Assembly: GCF_018417475.1 (NCBI RefSeq) | Contig: NZ_CP054856.1 | Span: 310,001-374,000, forward strand | From: Novosphingobium decolorationis | GTDB lineage: Bacteria > Pseudomonadota > Alphaproteobacteria > Sphingomonadales > Sphingomonadaceae | DNA: 64,000 bases | Reading direction: 5' to 3' | Part shown: positions 50,936-59,502 of the stretch, in pieces | How positions within the stretch are numbered: position 1 is the stretch's first letter | Layout of the letters: each line of letters starts with the position of its first letter | Notes under the pieces: generated by a model | What the model was told of the DNA's origin: nothing | The model's input: the letters and a program-made list of their open reading frames with translations, nothing else | Databases searched by the model: none | Translations under genes and position numbers: made by a program

Positions 50936-53434
50936 ATGCATCTCACTTCGCGTCGATCCGGACTTCCCGGCTCCAACCACCTTGCATCGACCGCTCTTGC
51001 CACAGCGCTGATCCTGACCTTCCCGGTGAGCGCCATGGCCCAGACCCTAGAAGCGCCACCGCAAGGCGCAGAGGCGGGCGCAGGGCCGGATAATCCCACG
51101 TCGGTCGGCACCGGCGCGGCGGACCATGGCGAGATCTTCGTGACCGCACGGCGGCGCACGGAAACCGTGCAGGACGTCCCGATCGCGATCTCGGTCGTCG
51201 GCGGCGAGCATATCGACGCCACGGGCTCCTTCAACGTCGGACGCCTGCAGCAGTTGACCCCGACCTTGCAGTATTACAGCACCAATCCGCGCAACACGGC
51301 CGTGAACATCCGCGGCATCGGCGTGCCGTTCGGCCTCACCAACGACGGCATCGAACAGGGCGTGGGTATCTACGTGGACGATGTCTACTTCGCGCGCGTG
51401 GCTTCGGCGACCTTCGACTTCCTCGATGTCGAGCGGATCGAGGTGCTGCGAGGTCCGCAAGGGACACTCTACGGCAAGAACACCACGGCCGGCGCGATCA
51501 ACATCGCCACGCGCCAGCCCACCTTCGACTTCGAGGGGCGTGCCGAAGTTTCCGTAGGAAACCTTGATTTTCGCCAGGCCAAGGCAGCTGTCTCGGGGCC
51601 GCTCTCCGAAACGGTGGCGGCCCGCCTCGCGCTTTCCTCGACCAGTAGGCGCGGAACCTTGTGGAACACGACCAGCGGACGCTGGATCAACGCGCAGGAC
51701 AATCTGGGCCTGCGCGCACAGCTCCTGTGGCAGCCAAGCGCGAGCCTTTCGATCACGCTGGCCGGAGATTATTCGCAGCAGGACCCGGAGTGCTGCGGCA
51801 CGGTCTATGTGCGGACCGGCCGAACGCAGCGTGCGCTCAACCGGCAGTACGAGGCGCTAGCCGCCGCGCAGGGTTATGCGCCGCCCAGCACCGATGCCTT
51901 CGACCGCCTGACCGATCTGGACGCGTCGCTCAACGCGGGCAACAAGGTCGGCGGCGCGTCGCTGAAGGCCGTGTGGGACACCGGCATCGGCACGCTTACC
52001 TCGGTAAGCGCCTGGCGTTTCTGGGACTGGAAGCCCGAGAACGACCGTGACTTCACCGGCCTTGGCATCACCACCCTTAGCCAGAACCCATCCCAGCAGG
52101 ACCAGTATACCCAGGAACTGCGCCTGTCGGGCGGGGAGGGGGCACTTGGCTACACCCTGGGCGCGTTCTTCTTTCAGCAGAGCGTCGACACACAAGGTAG
52201 CCAGCAGCAGGGGCCCGCAGCCAGCGCCTGGCTGATCAACCCTTCCAATCCACTGAGCGCGGACCCGAGCGTGCTCGACGGGCTGACCGCGACCAACACC
52301 ATCGGCCTCGATAACACGAGCGCCGCACTCTACGGCCAGGTCAACTGGCAACCGCTGGCGGGCCTCACGCTACGCCCGGGCGTGCGCCTCAATTACGACA
52401 GCAAGGACGGGGACTACGCCTCGGTCGTGACCAATGGGGAGGGGCAACGGGTCACGTACCAGAGCACGGATCCCCGGATCGTTGCGCAGCGTGCGGTGCT
52501 CGCGCCGCAGGCCTTCAGCGTCGACTACGAGGACTGGAACTTCAGCTACGATCTGACAGCCAGCTACGAAGTCTCGGACGAGGTGCTCGTCTATGCAACC
52601 TATGCGCATACCTTCAAGTCGGGCGGGGTGAACCTCAACGGGGTTCCCTCCGATGCCGATGGGCGGCCCATCCTGGAGGCCGCGACGGTCGCCCCGGAAA
52701 CGGTCAACCACTATGAAATCGGCATGAAGGCGCGCTTCTGGGATCGCCGCGCGACATTGAACCTCGCGGCTTTCCGCACCGACATTGCCAACTACCAGGC
52801 GCTCGTGACGAACGGCAGCCTGGGTGTCCTGCGTGGCTATCTCGCCAATGCCGGGCAGGTGCGTACCCAAGGGCTGGAGGCCGACCTCTCGATACGGCCG
52901 AGCCTGCGCTTCAATGCCTATGCCAACGCGGCCTGGACCGACGCCACCTACCGCACTTTTACAGATGCACCGTGCCCGCCCGAGTTGTCTGGAGGAGCTT
53001 CGCCCCAGGCTGGACAGGAGCCCGACCAGCCCGGAACCCCCGGCGGGATCAGTCCCGTCAATTGCGACATATCGGGTGCGCGGCTGCCCGGTGTCTCCAA
53101 GCTGGCGCTCGCCTACGGGGCCGAAGGGAATGTGCCGGTCACGCTGCTCGGGCAGGAGGGTGCCGTCTATCTCGGGATCGACGGCAGCTACCGCTCGCGC
53201 TTCTCGAGCAATCCCACGCCCTCTGCCTACACCTGGGTCGAAGGCTATGCGCTCACCAACCTGCGCCTGGGCTTTCGTGGTGAGGCCGGCTTCGAGATCT
53301 TCGGATGGGTGCGCAACCTGTTCGATACCCGCTATTTCGAGCAGCTGCAGGTGCCCGGCGGGAATACCGGGCTGATCGTGGGCACACCGGGCGACCCGCG
53401 TACCTACGGGCTCACCTTGAAACATGTCTTCTGA
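50936..53434 (+). CDS. TonB-dependent outer-membrane receptor
   Basis: An 832-residue receptor. Signal peptide to AMAQ (about residue 35), a TonB-box-like start (EIFVTARRRTETVQDVPIAISVV), a plug domain with IRGIGVPFG and VDDVYFARVAS, ERIEVLRGPQGTLYGKNTTAGAINI, then a 22-strand barrel and the C-terminal aromatic YGLTLKHVF. It has the sphingomonad iron-complex / polyaromatic receptor style, but the substrate is not visible. ATG 50936 is supported by GAGGG five bases upstream. Its position behind the sulfur module raises the option of an organosulfur substrate, without direct support. Confidence 0.9.
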   Translation: MHLTSRRSGLPGSNHLASTALATALILTFPVSAMAQTLEAPPQGAEAGAGPDNPTSVGTGAADHGEIFVTARRRTETVQDVPIAISVVGGEHIDATGSFNVGRLQQLTPTLQYYSTNPRNTAVNIRGIGVPFGLTNDGIEQGVGIYVDDVYFARVASATFDFLDVERIEVLRGPQGTLYGKNTTAGAINIATRQPTFDFEGRAEVSVGNLDFRQAKAAVSGPLSETVAARLALSSTSRRGTLWNTTSGRWINAQDNLGLRAQLLWQPSASLSITLAGDYSQQDPECCGTVYVRTGRTQRALNRQYEALAAAQGYAPPSTDAFDRLTDLDASLNAGNKVGGASLKAVWDTGIGTLTSVSAWRFWDWKPENDRDFTGLGITTLSQNPSQQDQYTQELRLSGGEGALGYTLGAFFFQQSVDTQGSQQQGPAASAWLINPSNPLSADPSVLDGLTATNTIGLDNTSAALYGQVNWQPLAGLTLRPGVRLNYDSKDGDYASVVTNGEGQRVTYQSTDPRIVAQRAVLAPQAFSVDYEDWNFSYDLTASYEVSDEVLVYATYAHTFKSGGVNLNGVPSDADGRPILEAATVAPETVNHYEIGMKARFWDRRATLNLAAFRTDIANYQALVTNGSLGVLRGYLANAGQVRTQGLEADLSIRPSLRFNAYANAAWTDATYRTFTDAPCPPELSGGASPQAGQEPDQPGTPGGISPVNCDISGARLPGVSKLALAYGAEGNVPVTLLGQEGAVYLGIDGSYRSRFSSNPTPSAYTWVEGYALTNLRLGFRGEAGFEIFGWVRNLFDTRYFEQLQVPGGNTGLIVGTPGDPRTYGLTLKHVF

Positions 53435-53445
53435 GAAAAGGCCTC

Positions 53446-53475
53446 GGGCCGCCCTCGATCCTGAAAGGGCGGCCC
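53446..53475. terminator. Terminator between convergent TonB receptor and sugar kinase genes
   Basis: A perfect ten-base stem (GGGCCGCCCT / AGGGCGGCCC, loop of ten). On the minus strand it is followed by GAGGCCTTTTCTC, so it serves the sugar kinase operon best. Confidence 0.75.
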
Positions 53476-53511
53476 GACGGGGTAGCCGACTGAACGGTTC
53501 GCGCGCGCAAA

Positions 53512-54375
53512 CTAGGACGTACGGTACCCAGAGAGGCGCAGGGCGCCATCCAGAGCGTCGCCCAGAGGCTCGCTCAGGCGTTCGACGGTGCGTGCGCGCA
53601 GCCAGGGCTTCATACGGTGGGACAGGCCGCCGACAAGTACGCAGCGCGTCACGCCGCGAGCAAAGATCGTCTCGATGAAACGTTCAATGTGGCTGGCCGC
53701 GTCCTCGATGATGGACCGCGCGATCGGATCGTCAGCTTCGGCGTAGTCCATCACGAGCGGAGCGAATGTGCCGTAGTCACGCGGGGTTGCATTATCCATC
53801 CAGGCGATGGCCTGCGCGGTGTCGTGCCCGAAACGCTCGGTGACCGCGGCGCTCAGTTCGGTGCGGCGGGTGCGCCCGTCCAGCGCGCGAAGGGCGTGAC
53901 GCATCGCGGAGAGGCCAAGGGCCGCGCCGCTGCCTTCATCCGAAATAGGAAAGCCGTATCCGCCGATGGTGTGGTCCTCGCCCGCGATGCGAAGCTGGGC
54001 AATGCTGCCGGTTCCGATAATGAGGATCGCGCCATCCTCTCCGGCATTGGCGCCCAGGTTCGCGATCTGGGCATCCGTGGCATAGCGGCAGGAGGCGAGG
54101 CCGAAATCGAACGCATCGAGGCCGTCCTGCACGCCGGGGCGGGTGATCCCGGCGATCCCCATGCCGCCGGCGATCGCGGCGCGCTGCGTCGTTGTCAGCC
54201 CGGCTTGAGCGACCGCTTCGTTGATCGTGGCATTGAGTGTCTCGTAGAGCGCCTCCAACCCGATCCTCGCGTTTGCGGCTCCCGCACGGCCCTCGCCGAT
54301 CACGGTTCCTTGCGCGTCGATCAGGCGTGCGCGGCAATTGCTGCCGCCCGCGTCGATACCGAGAAAGTAGGTCAT
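53512..54375 (-). CDS. BadF/BadG-type amino-sugar kinase (GlcNAc or MurNAc kinase)
   Basis: A 287-residue kinase of the ASKHA fold. Phosphate-1 loop FLGIDAGGSNCRARL at the N-terminus, a second motif IIGTGSIAQLRI, the GGYGFPISDEGSGAALG motif typical of N-acetylglucosamine kinases of the BadF family, and the adenosine motif LVGGLSHRMKPWL. Members phosphorylate GlcNAc, and clostridial MurK also MurNAc. The ATG overlaps the Dld stop (ATGA). As the last gene of the operon it would supply GlcNAc-6-phosphate to NagA. Which of the two sugars it prefers cannot be read from sequence. Confidence 0.88.
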   Translation of the reverse strand: MTYFLGIDAGGSNCRARLIDAQGTVIGEGRAGAANARIGLEALYETLNATINEAVAQAGLTTTQRAAIAGGMGIAGITRPGVQDGLDAFDFGLASCRYATDAQIANLGANAGEDGAILIIGTGSIAQLRIAGEDHTIGGYGFPISDEGSGAALGLSAMRHALRALDGRTRRTELSAAVTERFGHDTAQAIAWMDNATPRDYGTFAPLVMDYAEADDPIARSIIEDAASHIERFIETIFARGVTRCVLVGGLSHRMKPWLRARTVERLSEPLGDALDGALRLSGYRTS

Positions 54376-56108
54376 GTGCAGCCGTCTCCGTGGGGGGATG
54401 GGGAGGACCAGTGACGCCCACGCGCGGTCTGGCCGATGCCGGGGTTCAGCTGGTTGCGTGGATCGAGGCTCTGGTAGAATTCGGTCAGTTCGGGCTTGGC
54501 TATGTAGAGGTGGCCAACGTTGTGCTCCGCCGGGTATTGCGCGCCGCGCGTGTCGAGCAGATCCCAGAGCGCATGTTCGAAACGCAGCGGGTCGGTGCCC
54601 TTGCGCACGATGTAATCCTGGTGAAATACTTGGCAGAAGAAGTGCCCGTAGTAGAGTGTGTGAAGGACTTTGCTTTCCAGTTCGGGCGGCAGGTGTTCTT
54701 CCCACTCCAGCGTGTTGCGCGGCAGGGCGACGTCGAGAGCGACGATATCTTCAACGGTCTCGGGATGGACCGCGCGGTAGCGCACGGCCGCCCCGGCTGC
54801 AACGAAGCGGTGCAGGAAGGCCTTGGCGCTTTCCTCGGCGGTGCATTCGAAGTGGTCGGCCTGGCTGTCGCCGGGGAACAGTTCGGCGAGCAGGGCGCGG
54901 GTCGGTCCGACCTGATCGTGGCTCACCTTCAGGATCAGATGATGCTCGAAGCGGGCGCGGAACTTGCGCATACGCGTAGGCAGGTGATCGCCCAGGAAGC
55001 GTCCCGCCCACTGCATCATCCGGTCCGAGCGGCCGTCGCCGAAGACGGCGTCGAACCGGGACTTTGCCGAAAAGAGGGCGGGCAGCCGGTCGGTGCCAAG
55101 CCGCTCGATCGCGACAAACATGTCACGTCCGTAAACATCGGCGATGTCGAAGGCCGTCTCGTGCATGTACTCGCCCGCGATCGGGGGGAGTTCAAAGTCG
55201 CTGAGCATCGCACGGCGCAGCCGGGTGAGACGGGCAGGATCGCGCGTCGCGATGTAGAAGGTGGTGGTCTCCTCCTCGCGTGCGAAAGTGTCGAGACGGA
55301 CGGCGAAGACGATCAGCTTGCCCGCGCTGCCGGCAGCTTCGAACAGGCAGCGCGGGTCCGCGTTGAAGCGCGCCGGGCTGGCGCTATCGATATCGCGCAC
55401 ATGGTCGAGATAGGCGTGATCATGTGCCCAGCTTTGGGTGGCGGGATCGATGTCGGATTCGGAAAAATCGCCTCGGTCGAGGCGCGCGAGAATCGTTTCG
55501 GGCGTGTCGCCAAGCGCGATGCCGAGATGGTTGACGAGGGCCAGCGTGCCATCCGGCTGGACCCGCGCGTAGAGGGCAAGCTGGGTATAAGCCGGGCCGC
55601 GCCGCACCAGCGAGCCGCCCGAATTGTTGCAGACCCCGCCGACGACCGAAGCGCCAAGACACGAAGAGCCGATCACCGAGTGGGGTTCGCGGCCGAACGG
55701 GCGCAGCGCCCGTTCCAGCCGGTTGAGCGTCGTCCCCGGCTGACAGAGAACCTGGGCGCCGTCCCGAATGACCCGCAGGTCGCCGAGCCGCGTCGTTGAG
55801 ATAATGACGAGGCCGCCAGGGTAATCGCCCCCGTCCGGGGTCGAGCCGCCGGTCAGGCCCGTGTTGGAGGCCTGCATGATGATCGAGACATCGGCGACGA
55901 CGCAGGCGCTGGCGACCTGCCACAATTCCAGGAGGCTTCCTGGCCGCACGACAGCGATTGCCGGACCATTGCCTGTGCGATAGCCCTTCCGGTACCGTGC
56001 CGTCGCGCGCGAAGATGTCAGCACGTGGCGACGCCCGACCACGGCGCGCAAGGCACTCAGGAGGTCGCCGGTATCGGGTCTCGGCAGGGCCGTCATCGCA
56101 GATGTCAT
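54372..56108 (-). CDS. dld: Quinone-dependent D-lactate dehydrogenase
   Basis: A 578-residue FAD enzyme, close in length to E. coli Dld (571). The FAD domain shows RYRKGYRTGNGPAIAVVRPG, ANTGLTGGSTPDG and the GREPHSVIGSSCLGASVVGG loop, then GGSLVRRGPAYT. The membrane-associating and cap parts follow, with HQDYIVRKGTD and AEHNVGHLY at the end. It oxidises D-lactate to pyruvate at the inner membrane, passing electrons to quinone. It overlaps its neighbours by four bases on both sides, so it belongs to the amino-sugar operon, probably consuming D-lactate cut from MurNAc-6-phosphate. No murQ is in the window. Confidence 0.93.
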   Translation of the reverse strand: MTSAMTALPRPDTGDLLSALRAVVGRRHVLTSSRATARYRKGYRTGNGPAIAVVRPGSLLELWQVASACVVADVSIIMQASNTGLTGGSTPDGGDYPGGLVIISTTRLGDLRVIRDGAQVLCQPGTTLNRLERALRPFGREPHSVIGSSCLGASVVGGVCNNSGGSLVRRGPAYTQLALYARVQPDGTLALVNHLGIALGDTPETILARLDRGDFSESDIDPATQSWAHDHAYLDHVRDIDSASPARFNADPRCLFEAAGSAGKLIVFAVRLDTFAREEETTTFYIATRDPARLTRLRRAMLSDFELPPIAGEYMHETAFDIADVYGRDMFVAIERLGTDRLPALFSAKSRFDAVFGDGRSDRMMQWAGRFLGDHLPTRMRKFRARFEHHLILKVSHDQVGPTRALLAELFPGDSQADHFECTAEESAKAFLHRFVAAGAAVRYRAVHPETVEDIVALDVALPRNTLEWEEHLPPELESKVLHTLYYGHFFCQVFHQDYIVRKGTDPLRFEHALWDLLDTRGAQYPAEHNVGHLYIAKPELTEFYQSLDPRNQLNPGIGQTARGRHWSSPSPHGDGCT

Positions 56109-57169
56109 TGGGTTTGGACCTCGTCATCGCGCATCAGGTCCTCGCAATCCAGCCAGCGCATGATTTCACGTGCCGCGGGATGATCAAGCGATGCGTAGCG
56201 CCCGCGCAATCGGTCGGCGCGTGGGCCGAGGCGTTCGTGGCCAATGTCCTGCAGGGCGGCAAGATCCTCCATCAGGCGTTTTGCGAATTCGGGCCCGAGG
56301 TGCGTGCGAGCCACTTCGGCGAAAGCAGCGCCATAGGCGTAATCTTCAGCTTCGGCATAGACCATCGGCAAGGTGAGTGCGGGAAGGCAGGACAAATGGG
56401 CCTGAATCGCAGGATTGACGGCATGGCCCGCGATGTGCGCGGCGTTTGCCGCAGGCCGTCCGGTGAAGGCACGCAGGTGCAGGAAGCGCGACATGCGCGC
56501 GCCATCGTTTACCGGATAGTTGTCCCACAGCGTGACCTTGCGGCCCAGTTCCCGCGTGACCCGAGCCAGATGCGCGGGCTCGATTGCCCGCGAGCACACT
56601 TCCTCGCCGGTCCAGTAGACCTCGATCCCGGGTGCAAGGTGCCGGCCGAGATTCGAGAGATAGTCCTTCGGACGCGCGCCGAAGACTACATCCAGCACCG
56701 GATCGTCGGAATAATAGGTGGGGCAGGTGAATATCCGCCCGGCCTTGGTGCGTTCGGCCGCGAAGTTGACTACGTCCGCCTGGCGCCGGGCAAGATCTGG
56801 CAGATCTCCCCGAAGATCGTCGAAGAAGATGCACAGGTCGTCGAGGCCGATGGCGTCGAGTTCGGCGATGCGCCGGGCGAGGTCGTCGCGGGCCGCGCCA
56901 TCGAAAGGATGCGTGGCGCCGATCGGGGTGAGACCGATCCCGAAACGCAGGCCAAGGTCTCTGCAGTAGGCCGAGAATTCGGCGAGTTCCGCGGTCTCTT
57001 CGGGGCTGTGCGCGCGCTGCCATTCCCGCCGCAGGGCGCGGTCTGCCTTGGGGGCGTGATGGTAGAAGCCAAAGCCGCCTTCCGCGAGCGTGCGGGCGAC
57101 ATGGCGCCGCTCCTGCGCGGTCCACGGACGGCCAAAGCGTCCGTCTATCAGCCCGAGTTCGGGGGTCAT
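56105..57169 (-). CDS. Cytoplasmic GH84-type beta-N-acetylglucosaminidase
   Basis: A 354-residue protein that resembles the catalytic barrel of GH84 (NAGidase) enzymes: GLIDGRFGRPWTAQERRH with HYHAPKAD-like FGFYHHAPKADRALR, FGIGLTPIG, and the catalytic aspartate pair in LDDLCIFFDDLRGD (Asp117, Asp118). The strand TCPTYYSDDP and the VYWTGEEVCSR and LWDNYPVNDGARM segments follow in family order. It has no signal peptide and none of the extra domains of secreted relatives. It overlaps nagA (ATGA at 57166-57169). A likely role is removal of GlcNAc from imported saccharides or muropeptides in the cytoplasm. Confidence 0.85.
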   Translation of the reverse strand: MTPELGLIDGRFGRPWTAQERRHVARTLAEGGFGFYHHAPKADRALRREWQRAHSPEETAELAEFSAYCRDLGLRFGIGLTPIGATHPFDGAARDDLARRIAELDAIGLDDLCIFFDDLRGDLPDLARRQADVVNFAAERTKAGRIFTCPTYYSDDPVLDVVFGARPKDYLSNLGRHLAPGIEVYWTGEEVCSRAIEPAHLARVTRELGRKVTLWDNYPVNDGARMSRFLHLRAFTGRPAANAAHIAGHAVNPAIQAHLSCLPALTLPMVYAEAEDYAYGAAFAEVARTHLGPEFAKRLMEDLAALQDIGHERLGPRADRLRGRYASLDHPAAREIMRWLDCEDLMRDDEVQTQ

Positions 57170-58332
57170 TCGCAATGGTCCTCGCGCGTGCCCGCAATCC
57201 AGGTCGCTTGCACGTGCCGTTCGTCGTTGAGGTGGACCAGATCGGCGCGAAGGCCGGGCGCGATTTCGCCTACCTCCTCGTCGAGGCGCAGGAAACGGGC
57301 GGGATTGCCGCTCGCCATGCGCGAAGCGCTGACCAGATCGCAGCCCATGAAGTCCATCGCGTTGCGCAGAGCTTCGGCCATGGTCAGCGCCGATCCCGCC
57401 AGGGTCCCGTCCGATCCCTTGCAGGTGCCCTCACGCATGATGATCTCGCGGCCCATCAGCGTGAATTTGCCTTTGGTGCCGCCCACCGGGGGCATGGCAT
57501 CGGTGACGAGCATGATGCCGTCGTCCCCGCGTGCCAGTCGTGCGACCCGAAGGCTGGCGGGATGGACATGGCGGCCATCGGCGATCAGGCCGAAATGCGT
57601 CGTGCGGCTTTCCAGTGCCGCGCCCACGAGCCCGGGCTCGCGGCTGAGGAACTGCGTCATCGCGTTGAAGAGGTGGGTGAAACCGGCGAGGCCCTCATCC
57701 AGCGCGTTGCGAGCGTCTTCATAGGTCGCCAGGCTGTGTCCGGCACAGACCAGCACGCCCGCTTCGGCAAGGCGTCGCACGGCTCCGACCGGTGCCAGTT
57801 CGGGCGCCAGCGTGACGATCCGGCGTCCTTTCGTCGGCGCGGCAAGCCGTTCGACGATGCCGCCGTCAATGGGAACGATGCGGCTTGCATCGTGAATGCC
57901 CTTCTTGGCCGGGTTGAGGTGAGGTCCTTCGATGTGCAGGCCCAGCAGGCCTGGCATCCCTTCGGCAAGAGCGCTTTCACCCGCGGCAAGAGCCGTATCT
58001 ACGACCGAGAGGTGGTCGGTGATGAGGGTGGGCAGGAGGCCGGTTGTCCCGAAGCGTCGATGCGCCGCGATGATCGTGCGCAGGCCCGTTTGCGTAGGCG
58101 CGTCGTTGAACAGGACGTCTCCGCCTCCGTTCACCTGCGTATCGATGAAGCCGGGCAGCAGATAACCGCCGCCAAGGTCCTGCACGAGGACGCCGTCCGG
58201 AACCGAACTGTCCGGTACGAGGCTGACGATCCGCCCGTCCTTGATAAGGAGGGCATGCGCATTGAGGATCCCGGAGGGCGTGACGATCCGTGCCCCGGTG
58301 AGGGCCACGTCAGGGGCGCTTGATCGGGTCAT
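57166..58332 (-). CDS. nagA: N-acetylglucosamine-6-phosphate deacetylase
   Basis: A 388-residue amidohydrolase giving glucosamine-6-phosphate and acetate. The barrel shows LPGFIDTQVNGGG, the metal Glu in GLHIEGPHLNPAKKGIHD, His in CAGHSLATYED and THLFNAMTQ, and the catalytic Asp in LVTDAMPPVGG. The C-terminal strand returns to the small beta domain (IAPGLRADLVHLND). Start ATG 58332 overlaps the stop of the upstream deaminase gene. Acetate released here could feed the Acs encoded 25 kb away. Confidence 0.95.
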   Translation of the reverse strand: MTRSSAPDVALTGARIVTPSGILNAHALLIKDGRIVSLVPDSSVPDGVLVQDLGGGYLLPGFIDTQVNGGGDVLFNDAPTQTGLRTIIAAHRRFGTTGLLPTLITDHLSVVDTALAAGESALAEGMPGLLGLHIEGPHLNPAKKGIHDASRIVPIDGGIVERLAAPTKGRRIVTLAPELAPVGAVRRLAEAGVLVCAGHSLATYEDARNALDEGLAGFTHLFNAMTQFLSREPGLVGAALESRTTHFGLIADGRHVHPASLRVARLARGDDGIMLVTDAMPPVGGTKGKFTLMGREIIMREGTCKGSDGTLAGSALTMAEALRNAMDFMGCDLVSASRMASGNPARFLRLDEEVGEIAPGLRADLVHLNDERHVQATWIAGTREDHCE

Positions 58333-59384
58333 AGCGTGCGCGTCACCTTGTTGAGATGGGGTGGGCTATCGGGGTCGTGGCCTCTTGCGATGGAGAGAGC
58401 GTTGGCAAAGCCGTAAAAGCTCTGGATCTGCGCAATGGCGGCCAGCACGGGGTGTGCCGTGGTCGTTGCAGGAAGCCTCAGGCGTGCGGCCTCGATGTCT
58501 TCGGCATGGCCGGCCGCGATGACCTGCGCGCCGCGCGCGGTGAAATCGGCAAGGCGTTCACGAAGGCCGGTGCGGGCCTCGTCCAGAGGGGCCAGGGCCA
58601 GAACCGGGTCCGTGTCGCCCACGAGCGTCATCGGGCCATGCGCGACTTCGGCACTGCTGAAAGCCTCGGCGTGGAGGCGCGACGTTTCCTTGAGCTTCAA
58701 GGCGGCCTCGCCCGCGATGGCCAGCGTCGGGCCGCGGCCCAGCACCAGCATCTGCGTGGCGTCGCGAACCAGCGCGACCGCATCGCTCCAGTCGGCGCGT
58801 GCGGCCTCTTCCAGTACATCGCCGGTCGCGTCGAGCGCGGCGAGGAGGGCCGGGTCCTGGCTCCACTCTGCGGTCAGGTGCATCAGCGCAACCAGCGTGC
58901 AGATGAAGCTCTTGGTCGCCGCGACGCTGGTTTCCGGGCCTGCGTGAACAGGGATCACGATCTCGGCCAGTTCGGCGAGGGGGGAGGCCGTATCGTTCAC
59001 CAGCGCAACGATGAGCGCACCCTGCTCCTTCGCGTCTTCGGCGGCGGCCAAAAGGTCTGGGCTGCGGCCCGACTGCGAGATCGCAAGAACGGGGATGCCC
59101 TGAAAGTGCGGCGATGTCGCGTGGTAGAGCGAGCCGATCGAGGGGGCGTGGCTCAGAACGGGAATCCCGGCGTGACGTTCGAGAAGGAACTTGCCGAACC
59201 CTGCTGCCTGATCCGAACTGCCGCGCGCAAGAGTGGCGGCGAAAGGTGGTGCCAGTCGGCGCAGCCGGGCACCGGCTTCACGAACCAGTGCGGCGTTGCG
59301 GTGGAGCTGTTCGCTGGCACGGTGAGGAGCTTCGGCGGCTTCGCGCGCCATTTGCGTGGTGAGATCGGGGCGTTTCGAGTGCAT
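58329..59384 (-). CDS. SIS-domain glucosamine-6-phosphate deaminase (NagB-II)
   Basis: A 351-residue tandem SIS protein related to the isomerase half of GlmS. SIS motifs: ATLARGSSDQAAGFGKFLLE, AISQSGRSPDLLAAAED, and ETSVAATKSFICTLVAL in the first domain, RLHAEAFSSAEVAHGP in the second, and the C-terminal NKVTRTL. This form replaces classical NagB in Shewanella and many alphaproteobacteria, producing fructose-6-phosphate and ammonia. It differs from MurQ, which is also SIS but shorter. ATG 59384 has no Shine-Dalgarno sequence; the predicted promoter would yield a leaderless message. First gene of the five-gene operon. Confidence 0.87.
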   Translation of the reverse strand: MHSKRPDLTTQMAREAAEAPHRASEQLHRNAALVREAGARLRRLAPPFAATLARGSSDQAAGFGKFLLERHAGIPVLSHAPSIGSLYHATSPHFQGIPVLAISQSGRSPDLLAAAEDAKEQGALIVALVNDTASPLAELAEIVIPVHAGPETSVAATKSFICTLVALMHLTAEWSQDPALLAALDATGDVLEEAARADWSDAVALVRDATQMLVLGRGPTLAIAGEAALKLKETSRLHAEAFSSAEVAHGPMTLVGDTDPVLALAPLDEARTGLRERLADFTARGAQVIAAGHAEDIEAARLRLPATTTAHPVLAAIAQIQSFYGFANALSIARGHDPDSPPHLNKVTRTL

Positions 59385-59391
59385 GGCAACG

Positions 59392-59440
59392 TTAATACCA
59401 TTCTTTGTGTTTGACTCAAGTGGCATTAAAGTGGTTTTAT
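59392..59440. promoter_or_regulatory. Divergent nag promoters with overlapping -35 boxes and TGGTATT-like sites
   Basis: Plus strand: TTGACT (59411-59416), 18 bases, TTTTAT (59435-59440). Minus strand: TTGAGT (59419-59414), 16 bases, TATTAA (59397-59392). The two -35 boxes share TTGACTCAA. A direct repeat TGGCATT-AAAG-TGGTTTT (59421-59438) covers the plus promoter, and a single TGGTATT (59400-59394, minus) covers the other -10. One regulator could thus control both directions. Confidence 0.55.
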
Positions 59441-59502
59441 CTGATTTGTATCGGGCGCTCGGGAGCGGCCCAAGAAATGGAACGTCTGAAGGAGCCTTTG
59501 CG

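Noticed and set aside
54376..54705. A longer N-terminus for the sugar kinase
   Set aside because: The extension is Arg/Pro-rich and lies in the coding region of Dld. The ATG at 54375 directly precedes the first phosphate loop.
58329..59384. MurQ etherase as the identity of the SIS protein
   Set aside because: MurQ is shorter and has a different conserved core. The tandem SIS layout and the NKVTRTL end fit the NagB-II / GlmS-isomerase group.
59356..59502. A longer start for the PP2C gene at ATG 59356
   Set aside because: It would begin before the predicted promoter and add a stretch without family similarity. The TTG at 59503 has a strong ribosome site and the domain starts right there.
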